DNA of 64,000 nt from Chryseobacterium pennipullorum (GCF_003384725.1 NZ_QNVV01000002.1:62001-126000); one strand, 5' to 3'; numbered from the stretch's first letter, positions 8,397 to 17,806 are shown. Translations and numbers: made by a program. Notes: generated by a model from the letters alone, not told the origin.

Positions 8397-8481
8397 TACC
8401 TGCAAAATTATTCCTTTATATGTTAAGAAACAGGGGTTTATTTGTTAAAATTGGGTTAAAGTAGCGCTGCCAGCAAGAAAC

Positions 8482-9489
8482 TTATAGATTAAAATCATTT
8501 TTAGGATTAAAAATATAAATTAAGGCGAAAAACAATAAGGACACCCCCAGAAAATACTGATAATAGTGATTGGCATTCTGTGACTTCACCATTGTTGCAG
8601 CACCCGAAGATTTTTTGTTGACTGCATCTATGATTCTGTCCGGAGCTTCATTGATATTATTTCCGTCGATATAAGCTCCACCCGTTGATTCAGCGATCTT
8701 CTTCAATGCTTCGGTTTGCCTTTTCGAAATGACGGTTCCCCCGTTTACATCTGTTTTGTATCCCATCAGCTGGCCAAAAACATATTCCGGAACCGGTGCA
8801 CCTTCATCAGAACCGATGCCTACTGAGGTGACGCTGATCCCCTCTTTATTGGCTAGTCTTATTGCGGCATTATCATTTCCTTCATTATCCTCACCATCAC
8901 TTAGTAATATTATTTTTCTGGAGCCTTTGCTTACATTTTTAAATTTTTCCGCAGCGGCCTGCATTCCTTTTAAAAAATCAGTTCCCTGAACCTGCATAGA
9001 GTTTGTTTCAATACCGCTGATATACGTTTCTGCAGAGTTGTAGTCTGTTGTCAAAGGCATGATAGACATTGCCTGACCCGCAAAAATCACAATTCCTACT
9101 TTGTCATTTTTCATCTTCTGCATGGTGCCGATCATCAGATTTTTTGCTTCTGTCAAACGGCTCGGGTCAATATCTTCAGCATTCATAGAATTCGAAACAT
9201 CCAGCATAAAGACAACATTATTCAGTTTCTGATTGCTTTTCACCTCTTCAGAGCCATTCAGAAGGTCTATGATAGAGAATATCAGAAACAGCGTTCCCAA
9301 CAGATATAGTGCAGGGAAAAACTTTGTAAATCCCGATCTCTTTTCAAATAAATCTTCGTGAAACTGACCCGCAGCAAAAATTTCCCTTTTTGTATTCCTC
9401 CATCGTAAAAAACGGACCAGGAAAGAAGCCAACAGGGGCAGAAGCAACAGTAAGAGTAAATACCAATAATTTCCTAAAGACCAACTCAT
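8482..9489 (-). CDS. batB: BatB, VWA-domain membrane protein
   Basis: The 335-residue protein has two N-terminal membrane helices (about 8-24 and 57-75), a von Willebrand factor A domain (about 90-285) and one helix near the C-terminus. The metal-ion-dependent adhesion site is intact: DVSNSMNAED (DxSxS), a threonine in the PLTTD region, and SDGEDNEG. Its ATG overlaps the TGA of batA by one base. In Bat systems BatA and BatB are paired VWA proteins whose domain faces the periplasm. Confidence 0.88.
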   Translation of the reverse strand: MSWSLGNYWYLLLLLLLPLLASFLVRFLRWRNTKREIFAAGQFHEDLFEKRSGFTKFFPALYLLGTLFLIFSIIDLLNGSEEVKSNQKLNNVVFMLDVSNSMNAEDIDPSRLTEAKNLMIGTMQKMKNDKVGIVIFAGQAMSIMPLTTDYNSAETYISGIETNSMQVQGTDFLKGMQAAAEKFKNVSKGSRKIILLSDGEDNEGNDNAAIRLANKEGISVTSVGIGSDEGAPVPEYVFGQLMGYKTDVNGGTVISKRQTEALKKIAESTGGAYIDGNNINEAPDRIIDAVNKKSSGAATMVKSQNANHYYQYFLGVSLLFFALIYIFNPKNDFNL

Positions 9490-10481
9490 CAGCTTAAAAT
9501 TTTATAAAACACCCATCTCAAAAGTCCATCCAGAACCAGCATTCCTAAAGCGATCCACAGGAAGATCTTAAAATACTCTTCATAATTGTACAGCTTGGAA
9601 ACTTTTACATCTGATTTCTCCAGCTGATTGATTTCATCATACACTTCCTCAAGACTGCTATTGGATGTTGCCCTGAAATACTTTCCGCCTGTAGTCTGTG
9701 CTACTTTTCTCAATGTATTTTCATCAATCGTAACCTCCGTTTCTGTAAAGATAAGATCTCCAAAGATGTCCTGGGAAGTGGGCATTAATGCATATCCATT
9801 GGTCCCGATTCCGATTGCATACACTTTGATTTTATTGTTCTGCGCCAGTTCAGCAGCAACCTGAGGGGGGATGGCATTCTGGATATTACTCACCCCATCA
9901 GTCATCAGGATGACCACTTTACTTTTGGCTTTACTTTTAATTAAATGATTAACGGCTACAGAGAGCCCTTCTCCAATAGCTGTTCCCGGTTCAAGACCTG
10001 CAGAATTAAGATTTTTGATCTCGTCCACCACTACCTGATGATCGGAAGTCACAGGAACTTTTGTAAAAGCTTCTGCAGCATAGGCCACCACCCCTATCCT
10101 GTCATTCGGACGTTTCTGGACAAACTTTACGGCAATATCTTTCAATGCGGTAATACGGTCCGGATTCAGGTCCTTTGCCAGCATACTGAGAGAAACGTCA
10201 ATGGCCAGCATAATATCAACTCCCTTGGTATCGTCCCGGTCCTGTGACACTGTAAACGTTCTCGGCCTGGCCATTGCAATGATCAGTGCGGTAAGGATAA
10301 TGTACTTTGATATTTTCAATATAAAAAGCACTCCCTGGATTTTACCGCTTCCTTCCATATTTTTTACGGTAGGCACTTTTATACCTTTCTTTTTCTGTCT
10401 ACCGGCATCTTTTATAAAAAGCGGGATAAACAGCAGAAAAAGCAATAGGAACCACGGGCTGTAAAATTCAAAATTAAACAT
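9489..10481 (-). CDS. batA: BatA, VWA-domain membrane protein
   Basis: This 330-residue VWA protein has the same layout as BatB: N-terminal helices (about 8-24 and 55-72), a VWA domain (about 88-290) with the adhesion-site residues DVSLSMLAKD and MTDGVSN, and a C-terminal helix. It overlaps the upstream gene by 8 bp and the downstream batB by 1 bp. MoxR ATPases and VWA proteins act together as chaperone-like systems, and the moxR gene stands at the head of this operon. Confidence 0.88.
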   Translation of the reverse strand: MFNFEFYSPWFLLLFLLFIPLFIKDAGRQKKKGIKVPTVKNMEGSGKIQGVLFILKISKYIILTALIIAMARPRTFTVSQDRDDTKGVDIMLAIDVSLSMLAKDLNPDRITALKDIAVKFVQKRPNDRIGVVAYAAEAFTKVPVTSDHQVVVDEIKNLNSAGLEPGTAIGEGLSVAVNHLIKSKAKSKVVILMTDGVSNIQNAIPPQVAAELAQNNKIKVYAIGIGTNGYALMPTSQDIFGDLIFTETEVTIDENTLRKVAQTTGGKYFRATSNSSLEEVYDEINQLEKSDVKVSKLYNYEEYFKIFLWIALGMLVLDGLLRWVFYKILS

Positions 10482-11370
10482 CCTTTCTTAAGTTTTCGAA
10501 TTCTAAATCTTTGGATGATCTCTTCACAAATTCCCGGATGTCTGCAAAATCTTTCTCCATTGTTTTCTCGTCAGGAAATGTTTTGGCAAACTTCACCAGG
10601 TCTCCGCGCAGAAAAACGTCCTCTATTATTTTTTCGTTATCCAGCGAAATCGTATTGTTCTTTTTCATAGTGTCAATAAGATCATCAGTAAGAAGGACGT
10701 CTGCCGGAAGATGATACTGTCTGGTAATAAACTTCCTTGAAATATCAATCAGTTCTACATAGAAAGAACGGAAATTACCGCCTTCGATATATTTTTTCTT
10801 TTTAAGAGAGTCTAATTCCTTTAAAGTCTGATTGGTAGCTACCACTGGGGAGTTTTTTGCTTTTCTGCCCCATCTCACAATCATGATGATGGCTATAATC
10901 AAAGCGATCGCTGCCAGCGCTGCCAGAATGTAGAACTTATAAAGCTCCCAGTAGTCTTTTGCAGCAAGTTGTACTTCTTTATTCTTCATAATGTCGTTAA
11001 TCTGGTCCGCTTTCTGAGCAGTATTAATGACATCTATTTCGTAAGGAATTGTTTTAAGTACTTTATCTCCCACTTTAAATTCGAGTTCGGGAATGGTAAA
11101 CTTACCTTCCTCGAATACAGCGAATTCTATTTTCCTTTCATAGGAGCCGGCATTCTGTCCGATACTGTCTTTTGTTTCCTCAAAATGGAAAGGAAGCAGC
11201 TCGTTTTTTGGTGCGGAGATCACCTGCTGGTCACTGAGGTTATCAATTTTTATAACCAAATGATTCAACTCACCAAGGGCAATGGTCTTCTTCTCCACAT
11301 TGGAGGACAATATCTGTGAAAAAGCATTTACACAGACTGATAAGGATAATATTAATAGTAGTTTCTTCAA
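10474..11370 (-). CDS. Bat operon membrane protein, TTG start
   Basis: This protein of about 298 residues has a signal peptide (MKKLLLILSLSVCVNAFSQ), an exported beta-rich domain of about 120 residues, one transmembrane helix (AALAAIALIIAIIMIVRWG) and a cytoplasmic helical domain of about 110 residues. There is no ATG in frame before the signal peptide. The start must be TTG, either at 11370 (chosen, since it begins the classic signal peptide) or at 11379. The layout resembles a short BatD, and the position between DUF58 and batA is conserved in flavobacterial Bat operons. No more precise function can be given. Confidence 0.75.
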   Translation of the reverse strand: MKKLLLILSLSVCVNAFSQILSSNVEKKTIALGELNHLVIKIDNLSDQQVISAPKNELLPFHFEETKDSIGQNAGSYERKIEFAVFEEGKFTIPELEFKVGDKVLKTIPYEIDVINTAQKADQINDIMKNKEVQLAAKDYWELYKFYILAALAAIALIIAIIMIVRWGRKAKNSPVVATNQTLKELDSLKKKKYIEGGNFRSFYVELIDISRKFITRQYHLPADVLLTDDLIDTMKKNNTISLDNEKIIEDVFLRGDLVKFAKTFPDEKTMEKDFADIREFVKRSSKDLEFENLRKDV

Positions 11371-11433
11371 TGTAAACAATAAAGGCCTGAGCCTGATATT
11401 TTAATTATATTATAGTAAGGACATAAGCCCAAT

Positions 11434-12297
11434 TTATTTCTTGCTAAAATAGTTATACAGCATCTTCGAGTAGTCTGCACCGGTGCCTATATTCATAAAA
11501 CTGGCAGAGCTGCTGGCAAAATCCTCCTCCAATGCTCTTAATTTCTGTTTTTGCGCTTCAGCAAAAGTATACCTCCATCTCGCACTGGAAGTGTTGGCCC
11601 AGATCTGCTTTCCGGTTTCTGAGTCATGCAGAAGCGCATAGCCTACATCAGGAATTTCATTATCTTTTTCATCATAAATCCTCATCCCAAGCAGCTGATG
11701 CTTTTTGGAAGCTACCCGCAGCATTTTTGAATCATACTCATCTTCAAAATCCGAAAAGAGGAATACGAGTGATTTTCTTTTAAAAATGCCCATCATATAT
11801 TCCATCGCTTTGTCTATTCTGGATTCTCCAGGAATATAATCTGCAGTAAGGATAGTGCTGATAATAGAGAGAATATGCTTTCTCCCCTTCTGAGGCGGTA
11901 TCACCTTGTAGACTTTATCAGCAAACAGAATGAGTCCGACTTTATCATTATTTCCTGCGGCTGAAAATCCCAGGCTTGCTGCAATCTCCGCAACATATTC
12001 CCTTTTAAGCTGAACTTTTGTTCCGTAATCCATTGAAGCGGAAATGTCTACCAGAAGCATCATCGTCAGTTCCCTTTCTTCTTCCATCACTTTCACAAAC
12101 GGCTCCCGGAAACGGGCGGTCTTGTTCCAGTCGATTCTTCTGATCTCATCCCCGAACTGGTAGGGACGGACTTCTGAAAAAGTCATCCCCTGCCCTTTAA
12201 AGGCGCTGTGATATTGCCCCATCAAAGCAGCTTCCGTCTTTTTTCTTGTACGGATTTCTATCTGCTTTACTTTTTTTACAATATCTTTTATTTCCAT
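11434..12297 (-). CDS. DUF58 domain-containing protein of the Bat operon
   Basis: The 287-residue cytoplasmic protein has the DUF58 signature GMTFSEVRPYQFGDEIRRID (about residues 36-55) and a VWA-like domain after it with LLVDISASMDYG in place of the DxSxS adhesion site. It has no membrane segment. DUF58 proteins always accompany MoxR ATPases in Bat-type clusters and are thought to be the adaptor between the ATPase and the membrane VWA proteins. It lies 54-63 bp upstream of the next gene in the operon. Confidence 0.88.
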   Translation of the reverse strand: MEIKDIVKKVKQIEIRTRKKTEAALMGQYHSAFKGQGMTFSEVRPYQFGDEIRRIDWNKTARFREPFVKVMEEERELTMMLLVDISASMDYGTKVQLKREYVAEIAASLGFSAAGNNDKVGLILFADKVYKVIPPQKGRKHILSIISTILTADYIPGESRIDKAMEYMMGIFKRKSLVFLFSDFEDEYDSKMLRVASKKHQLLGMRIYDEKDNEIPDVGYALLHDSETGKQIWANTSSARWRYTFAEAQKQKLRALEEDFASSSASFMNIGTGADYSKMLYNYFSKK

Positions 12298-12394
12298 CGA
12301 TTGCTGTAAGGTTTTAGGTTCAATGTTTAAAGTCCCGGAGTGTGGCTATATTTAAAAATCTGTCTCCAGCTTCTATGTGTCACAATATTCAGCT

Positions 12395-12853
12395 TTAGCC
12401 TTTAAATTCTATGGATACATTCAACCATTCGTTATCAAATTTCGGACTGTATTTTTTGTAGAAATTGATAGCCGGCTCATTCCAGTGCAATACCTGGAAG
12501 ACCATGCCACTGTAATTTTTTGATTTTCCATATTCCAGTGTTGCATCAAAAAGTTGTTTTCCGATCTGCTTTCCTCTCATTCTTTCAGTCACTACCAGAT
12601 CTTCAAGATACAATCTTCTTCCTTTCCAGGTAGAATATCGGTCATAGTACAGCGAAATCCCTACAATCTCACCGTTATATTCTGCAACAAACGCTCCCCA
12701 TACCGGTGACGGACCAAATCCGTCATTGGTAAAATCTTCCAGAGTAACGGTCACCTCATGCAAAGCTTTTTCGTACTCAGCAAGCTCTCTGATAAGCTCC
12801 AGCATGGGAGCACAGTCTTCAAGAACAGCTTTTCTGATGATTGTTTCACTCAT
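12395..12853 (-). CDS. GNAT family N-acetyltransferase
   Basis: This 152-residue protein is a single GNAT domain. The acetyl-CoA loop is VVTERMRGKQIGKQLFDATLEY (about residues 88-109; R/Q-x-x-G-x-G/A type), and the segment GRRLYLEDLVV before it and WNEPAINFYKKY after it match the diamine/spermidine acetyltransferase-like branch. The start codon overlaps the moxR stop (TAATG), so it is translationally coupled to moxR and placed inside the Bat operon, where it is not a usual member. The substrate is unknown. Confidence 0.88.
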   Translation of the reverse strand: MSETIIRKAVLEDCAPMLELIRELAEYEKALHEVTVTLEDFTNDGFGPSPVWGAFVAEYNGEIVGISLYYDRYSTWKGRRLYLEDLVVTERMRGKQIGKQLFDATLEYGKSKNYSGMVFQVLHWNEPAINFYKKYSPKFDNEWLNVSIEFKG

Positions 12854-13857
12854 TACGGGGCCTGGATTTTTGCTAAAATTCTGTTGATAATTTCTTCTGT
12901 TGAGATCTCTTCTGCCTCTGCTTCAAAAGTCAGCCCCATTCTATGTCTCAGAACATCCTTTGCCAGTGCTTTCACATCTTCAGGGATAACAAATGCCCTT
13001 CCTTTCAGAAATGCATAGGCTCTGGACGCAATAGCAAGATTGATGGATGCCCTTGGAGAAGCACCGAAGCTTATATAATTTTTCAGTTCAGAAAGTCCAT
13101 AATTTTCAGGATAGCGGGTAGCGAATACCATATCCAGAATGTATTTTTCAATTTTCTCGTCCAGATAAATCTGGTTGATCAGTTCTTTTGCATCCACAAT
13201 ATCCTGAAGGGAAATTACCGGATTTACCGTTGGCTGATGGGAAGTGGATACCATTCTCATCACCTGTCTTTCATCTTCAAAAGCCGGATAATCAATGGTG
13301 CACTTCAGCATAAAACGGTCGCTTTGTGCTTCCGGAAGCAGATACGTTCCTTCCTGATCAATTGGGTTTTGGGTAGCCAGCACCAGAAACGGTTTGGGAA
13401 GTTTCATGGTTTCATCCCCGATCGTCACCTGCTTTTCCTGCATCACCTCAAGGAGGGCCGACTGTACTTTTGCAGGAGCACGGTTGATCTCATCTGCGAG
13501 CACAAAATTGGCAAACACAGGTCCTTTTTTTATAGAAAAATCATTGTCCTTGATATTGAAAATCATTGTTCCCACTACGTCTGCAGGTAGCAGATCCGGT
13601 GTAAACTGAATTCTTGAGAACGCACCATGAACAGCATCAGCCAAAGTTTTTATCGCTAAGGTTTTAGCCAGACCCGGCACCCCTTCCAGAAGAACGTGAC
13701 CGTTTCCTAAAAGTCCTACCAAAAGTCGGTCTATCATGTATTCCTGCCCAATAATAACTTTATTGATTTCCTGTCTCAGAAGAGAAAATAAGTAGTTTTT
13801 TTCTTTTACTTTTTCCGTCAATTGGCGGATATCTTCAGCTTGATATATATCTGACAT
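12853..13857 (-). CDS. MoxR family AAA+ ATPase
   Basis: The 334-residue AAA+ protein heads the Bat operon. The Walker A motif is seen as LLEGVPGLAKT, Walker B as FVLADEINRAP, sensor 1 as VLATQNPIDQEGTYLLPEAQ, and the C-terminal lid domain carries FGASPRASINL. The start at 13857 (MSDIYQAED) is preferred over the ATG 45 bp upstream because related proteins usually begin there. MoxR ATPases act as chaperones that mature or assemble VWA-containing complexes. Here the partners are DUF58, BatA and BatB downstream on the same strand. Confidence 0.9.
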   Translation of the reverse strand: MSDIYQAEDIRQLTEKVKEKNYLFSLLRQEINKVIIGQEYMIDRLLVGLLGNGHVLLEGVPGLAKTLAIKTLADAVHGAFSRIQFTPDLLPADVVGTMIFNIKDNDFSIKKGPVFANFVLADEINRAPAKVQSALLEVMQEKQVTIGDETMKLPKPFLVLATQNPIDQEGTYLLPEAQSDRFMLKCTIDYPAFEDERQVMRMVSTSHQPTVNPVISLQDIVDAKELINQIYLDEKIEKYILDMVFATRYPENYGLSELKNYISFGASPRASINLAIASRAYAFLKGRAFVIPEDVKALAKDVLRHRMGLTFEAEAEEISTEEIINRILAKIQAP

Positions 13858-14111
13858 AGCTTGATTTAAAATAAGTGGTAAATTTCTGATAAATACTTGC
13901 ATTAATCAACACAATCAATGCCATCTTTAAGTTAAAGTTTGTTAAAAATTCTGGTATCAATAAAGCATTTCGATGGAAAAAGCCTGATTATCTTATACAT
14001 AAAATCGATCCACCCGCTATTATAGCTACCTATTTTTATTTTTTTCAGACGCGTGAAATCATCCCTGGAGTAGACCGCCCATAAGCTTTATCACATCCCA
14101 TAAATCACCAT

Positions 14112-14146
14112 AAAAAATGCTGTGATAAAAAGTAGCACAGCATTTT
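14112..14146 (-). terminator. Intrinsic terminator of the secreted FnIII protein gene
   Basis: An 11-bp perfect stem (14114-14124 with 14136-14146) is formed around the core TGCTGTG/CACAGCA. On the minus strand it ends in six T residues counting the stem's own (plus-strand A-run from 14112). It lies 18 bp after the stop of the minus-strand gene at 14164. Confidence 0.75.
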
Positions 14147-14163
14147 GTATTATTTCAGCTTGG

Positions 14164-15462
14164 TTAAATCGGGTTGATTGTTATTGTAAATGCATCTTCC
14201 GGCATATCCACATTATCTTCATACGAGCCTACATTTATAAAATATTCGGTTCCTGCGGTAGTGGTGAGAGTCATTGTTTCTGAAGAGCCACCACCTCCGT
14301 TATCCCGTGTACCTACGCAGGTAAGACTGCCACACGTTCCGGTGAATACCCCAATTTTAGGATCAAAGGAAATAGCTGAAGGAGATACTTTAATGGAATA
14401 CTTGCTGCCATCTCCGATCAGTTTAAACCAAAGACCATCATTCATCCCATCATTGGCACACGCCAAAACGAATCCCCCATTATTGGTGGAAGACATTCCA
14501 TCACTCTGTACATAGGTATACGGAATACTTACTGATAATGCCCCGGCACACGTATCATTGGCCGGTATAGGAGGAATTGTTTTAAAAGTATTTTCGGCAC
14601 AACCTGCCGATTCTCCATTGGCCGAAACCGCAGTGACTTTTAAATGATATACGGTATCACGGTTGAGAATAACGGAAGGAGAAAGATTAAAAGTGGTACC
14701 GTTTACCACCTGTTGATTAATAACATCGGTAGCTCCAGCGCTTGTCCCCAGAGAAACCTTGTAGGAGCTGGCTCCTAAAACCGCCTGCCAGCTTAAAGCA
14801 GGAGATAAAGGAATATATTGGGCATTATTTGAAGGATAGAGTACGAAAGGGCATCCGGGAGTTACATGAGCTGTTAACCCCGCAATCGTGATTGCTGATT
14901 TATAGCCAACCCTTAATCCGCCCGGAGGAGAAGCCGGATCAATCAATTCACGGTCACCTTTATAGTAAAGTGTTGAATTTGGAATGTATGGATAGACACG
15001 GAACACTTCATCAAAGTTATTAATATCGATACTAGGAGCATTTTCCTTTGCTGCGATTACCAGATTATCCGTGTTATTATAGGCAAAAGGTGTGGCAAGA
15101 ACAACTTCAACTTTACCATTACTTTTAGTGACATTTCCTGCAAATACCTGGGTAAGCTGTGAAACAGGGATCCAATCTGTACCTGAAGTAAAAGCCGCTT
15201 TGGGAGTATGCCCCAGATACAGTGTCCAGGCAGAGGAATCAGCAATCGTTGCCGATGGATCCACATAAAATGTAAGCCCGGTAATGTTTCCGGCAGCATT
15301 TGAATTTATTTCATGTTTGAGATAGATCTGCTGAACATACGAATAGGAAAAAAAGCTGCTTACAGGAGCGCTTCCTACGTTTGTACTTCCTATATTGAGA
15401 TTGATCTGCGCGTCAAATGCACAAGACATCAGTACGAGAAGCAACAGTAAAATTCTTTTCAT
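14164..15462 (-). CDS. Secreted protein with fibronectin type III-like and PPC-like domains
   Basis: This 432-residue protein begins with a signal peptide (MKRILLLLLVLMSCAFDAQ). Residues about 25-200 are a beta-rich domain found in flavobacterial cell-surface proteins. Residues about 205-300 form a fibronectin type III-like unit (LSWQAVLGASSYKVSLGT). Residues about 305-432 resemble a bacterial pre-peptidase C-terminal domain, including a GxCGSLTC segment and TTAGTEYFINVGSY. There is no type IX C-terminal sorting domain and no catalytic motif that I recognise. It is divergent from the PNGase F-like gene. Confidence 0.75.
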   Translation of the reverse strand: MKRILLLLLVLMSCAFDAQINLNIGSTNVGSAPVSSFFSYSYVQQIYLKHEINSNAAGNITGLTFYVDPSATIADSSAWTLYLGHTPKAAFTSGTDWIPVSQLTQVFAGNVTKSNGKVEVVLATPFAYNNTDNLVIAAKENAPSIDINNFDEVFRVYPYIPNSTLYYKGDRELIDPASPPGGLRVGYKSAITIAGLTAHVTPGCPFVLYPSNNAQYIPLSPALSWQAVLGASSYKVSLGTSAGATDVINQQVVNGTTFNLSPSVILNRDTVYHLKVTAVSANGESAGCAENTFKTIPPIPANDTCAGALSVSIPYTYVQSDGMSSTNNGGFVLACANDGMNDGLWFKLIGDGSKYSIKVSPSAISFDPKIGVFTGTCGSLTCVGTRDNGGGGSSETMTLTTTAGTEYFINVGSYEDNVDMPEDAFTITINPI

Positions 15463-15599
15463 AATAGATTAATATTAATATCTGATTTTATGCTAAAATA
15501 GCAATAAAATTCAAAAATTATATAAAAACCATAAAATTATTCAACAAATAGTGAAAATCAATGCATAATTTGATATATTTACAACAAATACCAAGTAAT

Positions 15600-16934
15600 A
15601 TGCACAAAAAAATATTTTTTTTAAGTCTGTTCTTTGCAGGTCTTATGCAATCACAGGTCACCACGATGACCAATATTATTTCACAGGCAGTTTATTATGA
15701 TGGGTATGCCCCAACGGTATCTCAACCTGTTCCTACCGGATTGACCAGGTTAAATAATGCAAGATATACCAGAAAGCTTACAGATATTGAACTCAATTCT
15801 TTTAAAACAACCATTGCGATGAGAGTCACTATAGGTGCTTTATGTGATAATTATGACCGTCTGGGAGAAGTTTTCCTAGCCTTAGTACCTAAAAACCAAG
15901 CCACATATACACTCACCGACCCGAATGTCAAAAGAATTGAAGTAGGCAGGTATATTACTCCCTTTATGAATAAAAATAAAACACCTGTGGAGGTTCCTTA
16001 TACTTATAATGTGAGTAATTTATACAGCGTATTTCATGACACGGAATTACGCAGCACTTATGATATGTATATGGAACTTGACGTTTTTGGAGTTCCCTAT
16101 GCTGCGAATACTGAGGTTCCAGGATGTGCCGGCAGAAACGATGTATTTACCGGAACACTGACGTTTTTTTCAAACGATTCTGGAAGTGCTACTGATTATA
16201 ATACTCTGGTTCCTTTACTTACCTACAATGAACTTAATAAGTACAACAGCACGGATGTTCCCGGCGAAACAGTACGAATTGTAAGTTTCAATTTGCCAAA
16301 AGCCGTTACAAATGCCAACTTTGTTGTCATCTCTACTCCACATGGCGCGAATGCCGGTGGTGAAGAATACGTGAGAAGACAAAACTATACTTATATTGAT
16401 GATGTACAGATGCTGACTTATACTCCGGGAGGTATTTCATGTGAGCCGTTTCGGGTATACAATACACAAGGGAACGGAATCTATGGGGCGGTTCCTAAAT
16501 CCGAAGCCGACTGGACTTCCTGGAATAACTGGTGTCCCGGTAATTCTGTTCCGATCCGTGGATTTACCATCCCCAACATGACCGCCGGAAATCACACCCT
16601 GAAACATACGATCCCGACAGCAGTATTTAATCAGAACCAGGGCAATGTATACCTTTCAGTATATATGCAGGGAAAAAGTGATGTCACGTTGAACGTAAAA
16701 GATATAAGAACTGTGGACGTCAATATATATCCTAATCCCACTGCCGATTTTGTCAACATACAATCAAAAGTAGAGGTAGCTTCCATAAGTGTTTTCAATA
16801 CGGAAGGTAGAAAACTGGCTGAAACATACCGGGAAAATAAGATTGACCTCTCAGCTTATAGTACAGGCGTCTACTTTTTGAATATTGTATTAAAAGATGG
16901 AACTTCTTTCAAACATAAAATCATCAGAAAGTAA
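15600..16934 (+). CDS. Secreted PNGase F-like protein with type IX sorting domain
   Basis: This 444-residue protein starts with a signal peptide (KKIFFLSLFFAGLMQSQ). Its central part can be lined up with peptide-N-glycosidase F of Elizabethkingia: CDNYDRLGEVFL against CDEWDRYANVYV (the aspartate of the WDR segment is the catalytic D60), EVGRYITPF against EIGRFITPY, and WNNWCPGNSVPIRGF against RAGWCPGMAVPTRI. GGEEYVRRQ may correspond to the second acidic region. The C-terminal 70 residues are a type A T9SS sorting domain (NIYPNPTADFVNI to KHKIIRK). Deglycosylating activity is a fair inference, but identity is low. ATG 15600 is preferred over the earlier in-frame ATG because it begins the signal peptide. 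Confidence 0.75.
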   Translation: MHKKIFFLSLFFAGLMQSQVTTMTNIISQAVYYDGYAPTVSQPVPTGLTRLNNARYTRKLTDIELNSFKTTIAMRVTIGALCDNYDRLGEVFLALVPKNQATYTLTDPNVKRIEVGRYITPFMNKNKTPVEVPYTYNVSNLYSVFHDTELRSTYDMYMELDVFGVPYAANTEVPGCAGRNDVFTGTLTFFSNDSGSATDYNTLVPLLTYNELNKYNSTDVPGETVRIVSFNLPKAVTNANFVVISTPHGANAGGEEYVRRQNYTYIDDVQMLTYTPGGISCEPFRVYNTQGNGIYGAVPKSEADWTSWNNWCPGNSVPIRGFTIPNMTAGNHTLKHTIPTAVFNQNQGNVYLSVYMQGKSDVTLNVKDIRTVDVNIYPNPTADFVNIQSKVEVASISVFNTEGRKLAETYRENKIDLSAYSTGVYFLNIVLKDGTSFKHKIIRK

Positions 16935-16984
16935 AAACGGGCAACAAGACCAGATCGAATATATTCTTAAGCACTACAATACAG

Positions 16985-17016
16985 CCTTCCTGAAAAATTC
17001 AGGGAGGTTTTTTTTT
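16985..17016 (+). terminator. Intrinsic terminator of the PNGase F-like gene
   Basis: CCTTCCTGAA (16985-16994) pairs with TTCAGGGAGG (16998-17007) with one G-T pair, followed by nine T residues. It lies 50 bp after the stop codon. Confidence 0.85.
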
Positions 17017-17179
17017 AAGATGATGACTGACCCTATCCTATTATGCATAGAATATAGATCAACAAATCAGAACATCAGGCTTTAAAATTGGAGGTGTAAA
17101 ACACAGGTAAAGATAGGTGTAGCCCTGCCTTTTAATAAAGCGTTAAAAAACTTTAACTTTAATCCTTTACCCAAAAAAA

Positions 17180-17210
17180 TTGTCATTTCCAGTTTATTAA
17201 ACTATTTTTG
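17180..17210 (+). promoter_or_regulatory. Promoter of the DinB-like gene
   Basis: TTG at 17180-17182 and a perfect -7 box TATTTTTG at 17203-17210 are 20 bp apart. The transcript would start near 17217, only about 14 nt before the start codon. Confidence 0.65.
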
Positions 17211-17230
17211 GAGATTAAAAATCCTGCAAA

Positions 17231-17701
17231 ATGAATTATCATTTTCAAGCGCACAGACAAGTAAGAAGGAACCTTTTGGATATTTTACAGAACACTTCCC
17301 ATGAAGATCTTCTGTTTATTCCTGATGGGTTTAACAACAATATTTACTGGAATATTGCCCATACGGTAGCTACCCAGCAGCTTCTGCATTATTACCTGAG
17401 CGGAAATCCTTTCCGTATCGATAAATACTGGATTGAAACCTATAAAAAAGGAACATTACCTAACCTGAATGTGCAAAAATCTGAAGTGGAAGACCTGGAG
17501 TTTTTACTTACAGAAACTTCAAAAATTCTCATGAAAGATTATGACAGTGATTTCTTTTCAGATTATACTCCATACACCACAAGTTTCGGAATGGATCTGA
17601 AAAGTATACAGGACGCTATTATCTTCAACAATATGCATGAAAGCCTGCATTACGGGTATGTAATGGCACAGAAAAGGGCTATTCTAGGGGAAAAATATTA
17701 G
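17231..17701 (+). CDS. DinB family protein
   Basis: The 156-residue protein is a four-helix-bundle DinB/YfiT-like protein. The three metal-ligand histidines of the family correspond to NIAHTVATQQ (about residue 46), and to HESLHYGYVMAQKR near the C-terminus (about 137-150). DinB-fold proteins include thiol-dependent S-transferases, and in Bacteroidota and Bacillota some use bacillithiol; a YpdA-type bacillithiol reductase is encoded at 25 kb. The substrate is unknown. Confidence 0.85.
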   Translation: MNYHFQAHRQVRRNLLDILQNTSHEDLLFIPDGFNNNIYWNIAHTVATQQLLHYYLSGNPFRIDKYWIETYKKGTLPNLNVQKSEVEDLEFLLTETSKILMKDYDSDFFSDYTPYTTSFGMDLKSIQDAIIFNNMHESLHYGYVMAQKRAILGEKY

Positions 17702-17806
17702 GAGGAAGCCGGAGGAAGGGGAGCTGGAATTTAGAAGTGGGACAATCTCCACGGATCACCAACCCCGAATCCCAATAACCTTAAACATAAAATTTTATAC
17801 AAATCA

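Noticed and set aside
12943..13590. 215-codon frame on the plus strand within moxR
   Set aside because: It is a shadow of the moxR gene on the opposite strand. The composition (rich in F, H, S, R) is that of antisense coding DNA, and it has no promoter.
17700..17740. Purine-rich GGAGGAAG direct repeats after the DinB gene
   Set aside because: The repeat is short and imperfect, and similar stretches are common between flavobacterial genes. I see no function.
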